From: DASUAL01 sp035763805
GTDB taxonomy: Bacteria; Gemmatimonadota; Gemmatimonadetes; Gemmatimonadales; GWC2-71-9
DNA length: 64,000 bases
Assembly (NCBI GenBank): GCA_035763805.1
Contig: DASUAL010000128.1
Location: 56,893-120,892 of the forward strand
Reading direction: 5' to 3'
In this document: in pieces, positions 1 to 7,227 of the stretch
Numbering within the stretch: the first letter of the stretch is position 1
How the letters are laid out: the number at the start of each line of letters is the position of its first letter
The notes under the pieces: generated by a model
The model's database searches: none
What the model was told of the DNA's origin: nothing
Seen by the model: the letters and a program-made list of their open reading frames with translations, nothing else
Position numbers and translations under genes: made by a program

Positions 1-310
1 CGGTGAACCGGCCGGTGCTCTCGAGCACGATGTCCACGCCCCGGTCCTTCCACGGCAGCTGCTGTGGCTCCTTGATAGCCGAAACCGCGATGGGCTTACC
101 GTTCACGACCAGGGTGTCGCCCTTGGCTTCCACGGTGCCAGGAAAGCGACCGTGGATCGAGTCGTATTTGAGCAGATGGGCGAGCGTCTTCGTGTCCGTG
201 ATGTCGTTGACGGCCACGAACTCGAGTGCCGACTGCTTCATCAGGACCGCAGCGCGCACGACGTTGCGGCCGATGCGGCCGAATCCGTTGATTCCCACTC
301 GCACTGCCAT
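1..310 (-). CDS. gap: Glyceraldehyde-3-phosphate dehydrogenase, N-terminal part (cut by window edge)
   Basis: This is a glycolytic NAD-dependent dehydrogenase that converts glyceraldehyde-3-phosphate to 1,3-bisphosphoglycerate in the cytoplasm. Only about 103 residues lie in the window, starting from an ATG at 310. The Rossmann nucleotide-binding motif INGFGRIGR is at residues 7-15. The family signatures VNDI, YDSIHGRF and an ESTG motif near residue 99 follow in the expected order. The catalytic Cys lies beyond the left edge. It is the last visible gene of the long minus-strand run, 11 bases after comF. Identification is firm; the C-terminus cannot be judged. Confidence 0.95.
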   Translation of the reverse strand, partial: MAVRVGINGFGRIGRNVVRAAVLMKQSALEFVAVNDITDTKTLAHLLKYDSIHGRFPGTVEAKGDTLVVNGKPIAVSAIKEPQQLPWKDRGVDIVLESTGRFT

Positions 311-321
311 TGTGTTGCTCC

Positions 322-1080
322 CTAGGTGAAGTCCGGAAGGACGGCCCGGCCGAACGTGACGGCCAGGATGGTACGGGCGCCCGCCCGCTCGAGGGCTCGG
401 GCCGCTTCGGCGAGCGTGGCCCCCGTGGTGAAGACGTCGTCCACCAAAACCAATGCGGAATGCGGAATGCGGAATGCGGAATCGAAGGGAGTGCCGTCAT
501 TCCGCATTCCGCCCTCCGTATTCCGCATTGCGAACGCCCCCGCCACGTTCGCCAGGCGCGCGTCCGGTGTCAACGCCGTTTGCGTGCCGGTGTCCCGGAC
601 GCGGACGAGCAGGTCCGCGACGGGGCGATGCCAGCGGCGCGCCAGGGCACGCCCGAGGTGCGCGCTCTGGTTGTAGCCCCGCTCCCGTAGGCGCCGGGGG
701 CCGAGCGGCACGGGGACGAGGCACGCACTCACGCGTTCGGGCAACGGTAGCCGCGCCATCGCATCGGCGAGGTCGTCCGCGATGCGGGGAAAGCCGCCGT
801 ACTTCAGGGCGTGCACGGCATCGCGCGCCCCACCCTCGAGCCACACAGCCGAGCGAACGGCGCGCAGCGCGCGGGGCCACGTCGTACACGCTCGGCAGGG
901 CCCGAAGTGCGGCTCGGGCTGCGCGCACCGCTCGCACCACGGGGGCCGGACCTGGCGCCAGCGATGTCGGCAGACGTCACAGACGAGCCGCTGGCCGTTG
1001 GGGAACGACAGCAAGGTGTGGCACAGCGCGCACTCGGCCGGCAGGAGCAGTTGCTCGACCGCTTCACGCACGCAGCGCAC
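322..1080 (-). CDS. comF: ComF-family phosphoribosyltransferase-like protein with an in-frame repeat insertion
   Basis: ComF/GntX proteins combine an N-terminal zinc-binding region with a phosphoribosyltransferase fold and are linked to DNA uptake. The N-terminus carries paired cysteines (residues 17, 20, 34, 37, 49, 52). The type I PRPP-binding loop LVDDVFTTGAT lies near residues 212-222, and RERGYNQS, a family signature, is present. About 26 residues (roughly 184-210) just before the PRPP loop are encoded by an 80-bp inverted tandem repeat (451-530) and look foreign to the family. The insertion keeps the frame, so the protein may still fold. It starts with GTG and overlaps the end of aroE by 17 bases. 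Confidence 0.88.
   Translation of the reverse strand: MRCVREAVEQLLLPAECALCHTLLSFPNGQRLVCDVCRHRWRQVRPPWCERCAQPEPHFGPCRACTTWPRALRAVRSAVWLEGGARDAVHALKYGGFPRIADDLADAMARLPLPERVSACLVPVPLGPRRLRERGYNQSAHLGRALARRWHRPVADLLVRVRDTGTQTALTPDARLANVAGAFAMRNTEGGMRNDGTPFDSAFRIPHSALVLVDDVFTTGATLAEAARALERAGARTILAVTFGRAVLPDFT
451..530. repeat. Inverted pair of 7-bp tandem repeats inside comF
   Basis: The left arm (451-482) is built of tandem AATGCGG units. The right arm (499-530) is its reverse complement with three mismatches over 32 positions. A 16-base spacer separates them, so the element could form a long hairpin. Its length keeps the comF reading frame open. It is similar in design, though not in sequence, to the repeats at 4867, 7066 and 30219. 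Confidence 0.9.
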
Positions 1081-1885
1081 GGCACACGGCGGCGCGCATC
1101 ACCTCGAGGGGCGCTACCTCGCCGGGGAAGAAGCGCGAGAACGCCTCCGCTCCCTGGCGCACCAGCAGCTCGCGGCCGTCCGCTGCGCGTATGCCGGCGG
1201 CGTGGAGCGCCCGCACCCAGCGCGTCTCTCCCGGGGCGTAGACGAGGTCGAGAGCGGCGGTCAGGCGCTGCGCGCGGGCGGGATCGAGCGGCAAGGGGTC
1301 GGTCTCCTTCAAGCCGAGCGGGGTGGCGTTGATCGCGACATCGGGCGCGAGGGCACCGCGCGCTGGCTCCGCGCGCACACCCCGGCTCCGCGCCCACTCG
1401 GCAAAGGCTTGTGCTCGGGTGGCATCCCGTGACAGCACGTGGAGATGGCCTCGCGTCTCGGCGGCCGCAATGGCCACGGCGCGTGCCGCCCCGCCGGTGC
1501 CGATGAGCAACCAGCTCCCGCCCCCGTCCACGCCCAGCCGCGCGAGGCAGGCGAGGATCGCGGGGACGTCGGTGTTGTCGCCCACTAGTTCGCCCCGCTC
1601 GGTCCAGAACGTATTGCACGCGCCCGCGCGGCTGCACAGGTCCGTTTTCCGCGCCACGCATCGTTCCGCCGCCTCCTTGTGCGGCAGGGTGACGTTCCCC
1701 GCCCCGCCCACGGCGGCGAGCGCGGACAGGAGCGACGGGAGCGTCGCCGTCGGCGTGCGCAGCGCCACGTACACGGCGTCGAGGCCCAAGGCGCGGATCG
1801 CGGCGTTGTGCATGACGGGGGAGAGCGAATGGGCGACCGGGTCCCCGATCACCGCGAGCAGCCGGGTGCTAGCGCTGATTTCCAC
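1064..1885 (-). CDS. aroE: Shikimate dehydrogenase
   Basis: It reduces 3-dehydroshikimate to shikimate with NADPH in aromatic amino acid biosynthesis. The protein is 273 residues, normal for AroE. The substrate site SLSPVMHN is near residue 20, the catalytic Lys is in NVTLPHKE near residue 65, GDNTDV is near 101, and the nucleotide-binding GTGGAARA is near 128. It starts with GTG and overlaps the phosphatase gene upstream by 17 bases and comF downstream by 17 bases, so it is translated within the run. No defects are seen. Confidence 0.95.
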   Translation of the reverse strand: MEISASTRLLAVIGDPVAHSLSPVMHNAAIRALGLDAVYVALRTPTATLPSLLSALAAVGGAGNVTLPHKEAAERCVARKTDLCSRAGACNTFWTERGELVGDNTDVPAILACLARLGVDGGGSWLLIGTGGAARAVAIAAAETRGHLHVLSRDATRAQAFAEWARSRGVRAEPARGALAPDVAINATPLGLKETDPLPLDPARAQRLTAALDLVYAPGETRWVRALHAAGIRAADGRELLVRQGAEAFSRFFPGEVAPLEVMRAAVCRALRA

Positions 1886-2360
1886 CGCTCGCGAACTCTT
1901 TCACGATGCGCTCCACCGCGGCCTCGATGAGCGCCTCGAGCTCGGCGCAGGTGTCGCGGTAGACTTCGAGATCGCCGCCGAACGGATCGCTCACCTCGAC
2001 CTCGTCCCCCTCGCGCCCGGCGTACTCGCCGAGCACGAAGACACGGCCCTCACCGCCCAGCTCGTCCACGCGGGCGCGATGATGACGCGCCATCGTCAGA
2101 ATCAGATGAGACCCGTCGACGAGCTCTCGGGTGAGGAGTCGCGCGCGGTGTCCGGAGAGATCCAGGCCGCGCTCGAGTCCGACGAGGTACGCCCCCTCCG
2201 AGACCGGCGCGCCATCCCACGCGCCGGTCCCCGCGGAGGCGACGTCGATGTCCGCGGCGCCGCGACCCTGTAGCGCGCGGTCGAGCAGCGCCGCGGCCAA
2301 CGGGCTGCGGCAGATGTTGCCGGTGCACACCAGCAGGATCTTCTTCACTAGCAAGGTCAC
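1869..2360 (-). CDS. Low-molecular-weight protein-tyrosine phosphatase family protein
   Basis: The protein has 163 residues with the CX5R phosphatase loop CTGNICRS near the N-terminus (about residues 12-19) and a late DPFGGD segment carrying the general-acid Asp. This is the arrangement of LMW phosphatases such as Wzb or YwlE, which remove phosphate from tyrosine or arginine residues. I chose GTG at 2360 because it forms a GTGA overlap with the tsaC stop; GTG at 2348, giving a start at VKKILLV, is also possible. Gene order next to a Sua5/YrdC gene matches the ywlC-ywlE neighbourhood of Firmicutes, so arginine phosphatase activity is conceivable but not shown. Confidence 0.85.
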   Translation of the reverse strand: MTLLVKKILLVCTGNICRSPLAAALLDRALQGRGAADIDVASAGTGAWDGAPVSEGAYLVGLERGLDLSGHRARLLTRELVDGSHLILTMARHHRARVDELGGEGRVFVLGEYAGREGDEVEVSDPFGGDLEVYRDTCAELEALIEAAVERIVKEFASGGNQR

Positions 2361-3010
2361 GGTGCGAGCCGTCCCACGGCTCGCCGCAGCTCCGCGAGTG
2401 TCAGCGCTCCCTCGCGCACCAGCCGCGCCCGCGGCTGCGTGCAATCAACCACTGTGGACGGTGGCGAGTTCCCCAGCACGCCGCCGTCGAGCACGAGCAA
2501 CTTGCCAGCCTCGACGGCTGCGTGAAAGTCCCGCGCGAGCGCCTCCGCCCCGGGGGCCGGCGGATGCCCCGGCAGGTTGGCCGAGGTCGAGGTCACGGGC
2601 TCGCCCAGCGCCTGGGTGAGTCGGGCCATGCCGGCGTGCGATGTCCAGCGTACGGCAATCCCCCCTTCCGGCCCGCGCAAGCTGTCGGGCAGCCGACCGC
2701 CCCCGCCCGGCAGCACGAGCGACAGCGGACCCGGCCAGAACGCCCGTGCCAGGGCCCTCGCCGCCTCATTGAACGCGAGCCCGTGCGCCTCCGCCATGTC
2801 GCGGCCGCTCACGAGCAGCAGGAAAGGCTTGTCCGGACGTCGCCCCTTGAGCTGCTGCAGCGCCTGGACGTCGTCCGCCTTGGCGCGCGAGCCGAGGCCG
2901 TAGACCGTCTCCGTCGGATAGGCGAGTAGCCCGCCTTTCCGGAGATGCGAGACCGCGCGGTCGAGCGCGGCCTCGACCTCCGCGGGTGTGCGAAACGGGA
3001 CGGGCCTCAC
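2357..3010 (-). CDS. tsaC: L-threonylcarbamoyladenylate synthase (Sua5/YrdC/YciO family)
   Basis: It makes threonylcarbamoyl-AMP from threonine, bicarbonate and ATP, the first step of the universal t6A37 tRNA modification. The 217-residue protein is a single YrdC domain without the extra Sua5 domain. Family motifs are PTETVYGLG near residue 33, KGRRPDKPF near 55 and TSTSANLPG near 140. It starts with GTG in a GTGA overlap with ispD. The partner genes tsaB, tsaD and tsaE are not in the window. Confidence 0.92.
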   Translation of the reverse strand: MRPVPFRTPAEVEAALDRAVSHLRKGGLLAYPTETVYGLGSRAKADDVQALQQLKGRRPDKPFLLLVSGRDMAEAHGLAFNEAARALARAFWPGPLSLVLPGGGGRLPDSLRGPEGGIAVRWTSHAGMARLTQALGEPVTSTSANLPGHPPAPGAEALARDFHAAVEAGKLLVLDGGVLGNSPPSTVVDCTQPRARLVREGALTLAELRRAVGRLAP

Positions 3011-3714
3011 CGCAGCTCACGCGCCAGCGCCTCGGCGATCCGGAAGTCGTCCGCGGTGGTCACCTTGAAGTTGTGCGCCGTGTCGGGCACGACCTCGACC
3101 GGAAACCCCGCCTGCTCGCACAGTTCGGCATCGTCGGTCGGCGCGGAGCCGCCGTCCGTGAGCCCGGCGTACGCCTGCTCGATCATGGCGCGCGGGAAGC
3201 CCTGAGGCGTCTGCGCGCGCCAGAAACGGTCTCTCTCGACGGTTCTCGTGACGCGGTTTCCCGCCATGACTTCTTTGACGGTGTCGTGCAGCGGCGCGGC
3301 GGCCACCGCCCCGAGGCCGGACCGCGCCTTCGCGATCACGCCGTCGATCGTCTCCCGGCTCACGAAGGGGCGCGCCCCGTCGTGCACGAGCACCACCGCG
3401 ATCCGCTCCCGCAGGGCGCGCAAACCGGCGCGCACCGAGTGCGCCCGCGTTGCGCCTCCCGCGACCAAGGTCAGGCGTTCGCCCAGCAGCTTGCCGAGCC
3501 ACTCGGGCGGTCGCGCCTCGAATCCGGCGGGCACGCTCACCACGACCAGGCCGACGTCGGGGTGTGACGTGAACGGCCGCAGGGCGCGGAGCAGCATCGG
3601 CACGCCGAAGATCGGCCGGAACTGCTTGGGCTCTCCCGGCCCGGCGCGCACGCCCGCACCCGCCGCCACGATCACGACGCCGACGTCAGGCAGCGAGCCG
3701 GTCGGCCAGCTCAC
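3007..3714 (-). CDS. ispD: 2-C-methyl-D-erythritol 4-phosphate cytidylyltransferase
   Basis: It couples CTP to MEP in the non-mevalonate isoprenoid pathway. The 235-residue protein shows the nucleotide-binding AAGAGVRAG near residue 17 with PKQF near 29, VHDGARPF near 113 and the TPQGF motif near 168. The GTG start at 3714 overlaps radA by 29 bases. An ispF fusion, common elsewhere, is absent here. No irregularity is seen. Confidence 0.94.
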   Translation of the reverse strand: MSWPTGSLPDVGVVIVAAGAGVRAGPGEPKQFRPIFGVPMLLRALRPFTSHPDVGLVVVSVPAGFEARPPEWLGKLLGERLTLVAGGATRAHSVRAGLRALRERIAVVLVHDGARPFVSRETIDGVIAKARSGLGAVAAAPLHDTVKEVMAGNRVTRTVERDRFWRAQTPQGFPRAMIEQAYAGLTDGGSAPTDDAELCEQAGFPVEVVPDTAHNFKVTTADDFRIAEALARELR

Positions 3715-5059
3715 CGATCCCTTCCATCCCGACGGCCTCGAGGCCGGCGATGCCGACGCGGGAGCGGGCCGAGAGGAAGACGCGTCGGAACCCTTGCCGC
3801 ACCGCCTCGCCGAGCCGCCGCTCGACGCCCGCCACCGGTCGGATCTCGCCGCCCAGCCCGACCTCGCCCAGGAACAGCGCGTCGGCAGGCAGCGGCCGGT
3901 CGTGCACGCTCGACACGAGGGCGGCGGTGACGGCGAGGTCGCTCGACGGCTCGAGCAAGCGCACGCCCCCCGTGACGTTGACGAACACGTCCAGCTCGCC
4001 GAAGGGCAGGCCGCCGCGGCGCTCCAGCACCGCGAGCAGCACGGCGAGGCGCCGGTGGTCCAGGCCGGTCGCGACGCGTTGTGGCGTACCGTAGCCCGTC
4101 TTTGCGGCGAGCGCCTGGATCTCGACGAGCAGTGGACGGGTTCCCTCCATCAACGCCGTCACGGCGGAGCCCGAGACACCGGCCGCCCGCCCCGCCACGA
4201 ACGCCGCCGCGGGATCCGGCACGGGCTCCAGGCCCGCGCCGGTCATCTCGAACACCCCGATCTCGTCCACCGACCCGAAGCGGTTTTTCACCGCGCGCAG
4301 GATGCGATGGTCGAGCGTGCTCTCCCCCTCGAAGTAGAGCACGGTGTCCACCACGTGCTCGAGCGTCTTGGGGCCGGCGATTCCGCCGCCCTTGGTCACG
4401 TGACCGACGAGGAATACCGCCGGGCCCGCGGCCTTCGCGAACCGCATCAGCCGTGCGGCGCACTCCCGCACTTGGCCCACGTTGCCCGGCGCGCCCTCGA
4501 GCTCCTCCGTGTAGGTCGTCTGGATCGAGTCCACGAACACGACGCGGCTGCCCAACGCCCGCGCGTGGTGCAGGACGGCCTCGAGTCGAGTCTCGCCGAG
4601 CACGTGCACGGCGCCGGCATCCACCGTCAGCCGGTCGGCGCGCAGCCGGACCTGGTCCGGAGACTCCTCCCCCGATACGTACAGGGTGGGAATCCCGGCC
4701 TGCTCGAGTCGCGCGGCGCACTGGAGCAGCAACGTGGACTTCCCGATGCCGGGCTCGCCGCCCACCAGGACGACCGAGCCGGGGACGATGCCGCCGCCGA
4801 GCACGTAGTCGAACTCGTTGAGACCCGTCTTCCACCGCTCCGTTACCGCACCGCCCAAGGCGGAGAGGCGGATGGGCGGATAGGGGGATGGTGTCGACCG
4901 CCCGACCGCCCGACCGCCTGACCGCCGCCGTTCTCCGACCGGCTCCTCGACCAGCGCGTTCCAGGCGCCGCAGGCTTCACACCGCCCCCCCCATTTCGGT
5001 TGCTCGGCGCCGCACTCGGTGCACCGGAACACCGAGCGCGCGCCGCCCCTAGGCGTCAC
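3686..5059 (-). CDS. radA: DNA repair protein RadA (Sms), with a repeat-encoded linker
   Basis: RadA is a RecA-related, hexameric DnaB-like motor that drives branch migration in recombination. The 457-residue protein has the N-terminal C4 zinc finger (CTECG and CEACG, residues 13-31), the Walker A GEPGIGKS near residue 101, the RadA-specific KNRFGS near 255 and a C-terminal Lon-like domain. Residues about 45-65, between zinc finger and ATPase, are rich in Arg, Gly, Ser and Pro and are encoded by short tandem repeats (4867-4926). This is a surface linker, so function is probably kept. It starts with GTG and overlaps dnaB by 11 bases. Confidence 0.95.
   Translation of the reverse strand: MTPRGGARSVFRCTECGAEQPKWGGRCEACGAWNALVEEPVGERRRSGGRAVGRSTPSPYPPIRLSALGGAVTERWKTGLNEFDYVLGGGIVPGSVVLVGGEPGIGKSTLLLQCAARLEQAGIPTLYVSGEESPDQVRLRADRLTVDAGAVHVLGETRLEAVLHHARALGSRVVFVDSIQTTYTEELEGAPGNVGQVRECAARLMRFAKAAGPAVFLVGHVTKGGGIAGPKTLEHVVDTVLYFEGESTLDHRILRAVKNRFGSVDEIGVFEMTGAGLEPVPDPAAAFVAGRAAGVSGSAVTALMEGTRPLLVEIQALAAKTGYGTPQRVATGLDHRRLAVLLAVLERRGGLPFGELDVFVNVTGGVRLLEPSSDLAVTAALVSSVHDRPLPADALFLGEVGLGGEIRPVAGVERRLGEAVRQGFRRVFLSARSRVGIAGLEAVGMEGIGELADRLAA
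4867..4926. repeat. Short tandem repeats in opposite orientation inside radA
   Basis: The left part (4867-4891) repeats GGCGGAT-type units. The right part (4896-4926) repeats GACCGCCC-type units, whose reverse complement is GGCGGTC. The two halves are thus an imperfect inverted pair of about 7-8-bp units. The segment encodes only the linker between the zinc finger and the ATPase domain of RadA. Confidence 0.75.
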
Positions 5060-6470
5060 GGCTGGCCTCGGCCGGCGCCTCGCGCGGCGAATAGTTGTCG
5101 AAGCGCGTGTATTCCTTCTTGAAGAAGAGCTTCACGGTCCCGGTGGGGCCGTTCCGTTGCTTCCCCACGATCAGCTCGGCGAGCCCTTCGATGCTCTCGT
5201 TCGTCTTCGGATCCACTGGACCGTCGTAGAACTCTTGGCGGTAGATGAAGCAAACGACGTCCGCGTCCTGCTCGATGGCGCCGGACTCCCGCAGGTCAGA
5301 GAGCTGGGGCCGCCGATGCTCGCCACCCCGCTGCTCCGGCGCGCGCGAGAGCTGCGAGAGCGCCACAACCGGGACGTCGAGCTCCTTGGCCAGCGCTTTG
5401 AGTGAGCGGGAGATGAAGGAGATCTCCTGCTGGCGGCTCTCCGCGTCGGTGGGCCCCTGCATCATCTGCAGGTAGTCCACCACTACCATGCCGATGTCGT
5501 GGTCCGCCTTGAGGCGCCGCGCCTTGGAGCGCATCGCCAGCGGGGTGAGCATCGCCGAGTCGTCGATCCAGATCGGCGCCGTCCCGAGCAGGCCCGCCGC
5601 GCGGGCGAGCTTGGGATAGTCGTCGTCGCGCAACTGTCCGCGCCGCAGCCGCTGCGCGTCGACGAGGCCCTCTGAACAGAGTAGCCGCTGGACGAGCTGG
5701 TCCTTGGACATTTCGAGCGAGAAGATGGCGACGCTCACGTTGTGCTCGATCGCCGAGTGCTGCACCGCGTTGAGGGCGAACGCCGTCTTCCCCATCGACG
5801 GCCGTGCCGCAATGATGACGAGATCGCCCCGCTGGAAGCCCGCGGTGAGCCGGTCCAGGTCGCTGAAGCCCGTCGCCACGCCCGTCAGGGCGCCCTGGCT
5901 GGTGTGCAGCTGCTCGATCCGCTCCATCGTCGGCCAGATCAGCTCCTTTAGCCGGACGAATTCCTCGGAGCGCTTGAGCTGGGCCACCTGGAACACCCGA
6001 TGCTCGGCATTGTCGAGCACCTCGGACGATGCGGCTCGCCCATCGTACGCGTCCTGGATGATCGAAGTGGCTGCCTCGATGAGCCGCCGCAGCACCGCCC
6101 TGTCCCGGACGATCCGGGCGTGGTAGTCGATGTTCGCGGCGGTGGGCACGACGTCGATGAGCGACCCGATGTACTCCATCCCCCCGGCGCGGTCCAGGTC
6201 CCCGCGGCGCACCAGCTCGTCGCGCAGCATCACCGGATCGATCACGTCGCCGCGCTCGGTCAGCGCGATCATGGCACGAAACAGCAGCCGGTGCCCCTCG
6301 CGGTAGAACATGGCGTCGTCGAGGAGCTCGGCGGCCTTGAGGGCCGCGTCCTGGTCGAGGAGCATGGCGCCGAGCACCGCCTGCTCCGCTTCGTTGCTCC
6401 ACGGGGCTTGGCGGCCGGCGACCTCGGCGGGACGCTCAGGCGAGGAGACGGCGGGCGATACGGACGTCAT
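5049..6470 (-). CDS. dnaB: Replicative DNA helicase DnaB
   Basis: This hexameric 5'-3' helicase opens the replication fork. The 473 residues comprise the N-terminal DnaB domain (about 20-125, with the usual EAEQAVLGAML start), a linker, and the RecA-type motor with Walker A ARPSMGKTAF near residue 221 and Walker B VVVDYLQMM near 330. The DLRESG motif near 390 is followed by the Arg-finger region. No intein is present. It starts at an ATG that overlaps the udg gene by 35 bases. Confidence 0.97.
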   Translation of the reverse strand: MTSVSPAVSSPERPAEVAGRQAPWSNEAEQAVLGAMLLDQDAALKAAELLDDAMFYREGHRLLFRAMIALTERGDVIDPVMLRDELVRRGDLDRAGGMEYIGSLIDVVPTAANIDYHARIVRDRAVLRRLIEAATSIIQDAYDGRAASSEVLDNAEHRVFQVAQLKRSEEFVRLKELIWPTMERIEQLHTSQGALTGVATGFSDLDRLTAGFQRGDLVIIAARPSMGKTAFALNAVQHSAIEHNVSVAIFSLEMSKDQLVQRLLCSEGLVDAQRLRRGQLRDDDYPKLARAAGLLGTAPIWIDDSAMLTPLAMRSKARRLKADHDIGMVVVDYLQMMQGPTDAESRQQEISFISRSLKALAKELDVPVVALSQLSRAPEQRGGEHRRPQLSDLRESGAIEQDADVVCFIYRQEFYDGPVDPKTNESIEGLAELIVGKQRNGPTGTVKLFFKKEYTRFDNYSPREAPAEASRDA

Positions 6471-7227
6471 CCCAGGTTGGCTTTTTCCAGTTCGGGTTCC
6501 GGAGCAGGGCGGCCGGATGGTATGTAACGATAACCGGGATGCCCCGGAACCGGTGGATCTGGTTTCGCAGGGCCCCCAGCGACTGCTTCGTGTTCAGGAG
6601 CGTCTGAGCCGCCGTCCCGCCCATGGCGAGAATCACCGTGGGCTTGAGCAGGTCGAGCTGGCGGAACAGGTAGGGCACGCACGCCGCGATCTCGTCGTAC
6701 TGCGGCGCACGGTTCTCGGGCGGCCGGCACTTCACCACGTTGCAGATGAAGACGCGCTCGCGCGGCAGCTCGATCGCGGCGAGGATCTTCGTGAGCAGCT
6801 CTCCGGCCGGACCGACGAACGGCCGGCCCGTTTCGTCCTCCACCCGGCCAGGGCCTTCACCCACGACCACCACTCGCGCGTCGGCGGGCCCCTCGCCGGG
6901 CACCGTGTGGGCGCGACCCTCGCACAATCGGCACTTGACGCACGACGCCACCAGCTCGGCAATTGCGTTGAGCGATCCGGCGCGCTGCACGGGGTCGTTG
7001 CTGAAGAGATCGCTGCCGGGGGGGTCGAACGAGATTCCCGGAGGCGGAAGCTCCCTCTTGGGGCTGTCGGGCAGTCGGGCCGTCGGTCGGTCCGTTTTCT
7101 CGTCCGCCTGACTGCCTGACCGGCCGACCGCCGGGGGTGGGGCGGCATCGGGGAGGATGACGGTGTCGCCTCCCAGCAGGCGCTGCTGTTCGAGAAATTC
7201 GCGTGCCAGCTCCCGCCCGTCGCTCAC
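6436..7227 (-). CDS. Uracil-DNA glycosylase, family 4 (iron-sulfur type)
   Basis: It removes uracil from DNA to start base-excision repair. The 263-residue protein has the family-4 motif GEGPGRVEDETGRPFVGPAG near residue 123, cysteines CVKC near 93 and CNVVKC near 160 consistent with the 4Fe-4S cluster, and the HPAALL motif near 237. Residues about 36-55 of the N-terminal region are a low-complexity linker encoded by tandem repeats (7066-7120). GTG start in a GTGA overlap with coaBC. The catalytic core looks intact. Confidence 0.92.
   Translation of the reverse strand: MSDGRELAREFLEQQRLLGGDTVILPDAAPPPAVGRSGSQADEKTDRPTARLPDSPKRELPPPGISFDPPGSDLFSNDPVQRAGSLNAIAELVASCVKCRLCEGRAHTVPGEGPADARVVVVGEGPGRVEDETGRPFVGPAGELLTKILAAIELPRERVFICNVVKCRPPENRAPQYDEIAACVPYLFRQLDLLKPTVILAMGGTAAQTLLNTKQSLGALRNQIHRFRGIPVIVTYHPAALLRNPNWKKPTWDDVRIARRLLA
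7066..7120. repeat. Inverted pair of 8-bp tandem repeats inside the uracil-DNA glycosylase gene
   Basis: GTCGGGCAGTCGGGC at 7066-7080 is matched by the inverted GCCTGACTGCCTGAC at 7106-7120 (13 of 15 positions). Further related GTCGGTCGG units lie between and beyond them. The spacer is 25 bases. The segment encodes an N-terminal linker outside the catalytic core. Confidence 0.75.

Noticed and set aside
3248..4921. Long open frame on the plus strand opposite radA (557 codons), and similar long frames opposite dnaB, aldehyde dehydrogenase and mcl/mtkA
   Set aside because: High GC content gives long open antisense frames. Their translations are Arg/Ala/Pro/Gly-rich with no domain, and the genes on the other strand carry clear motifs.
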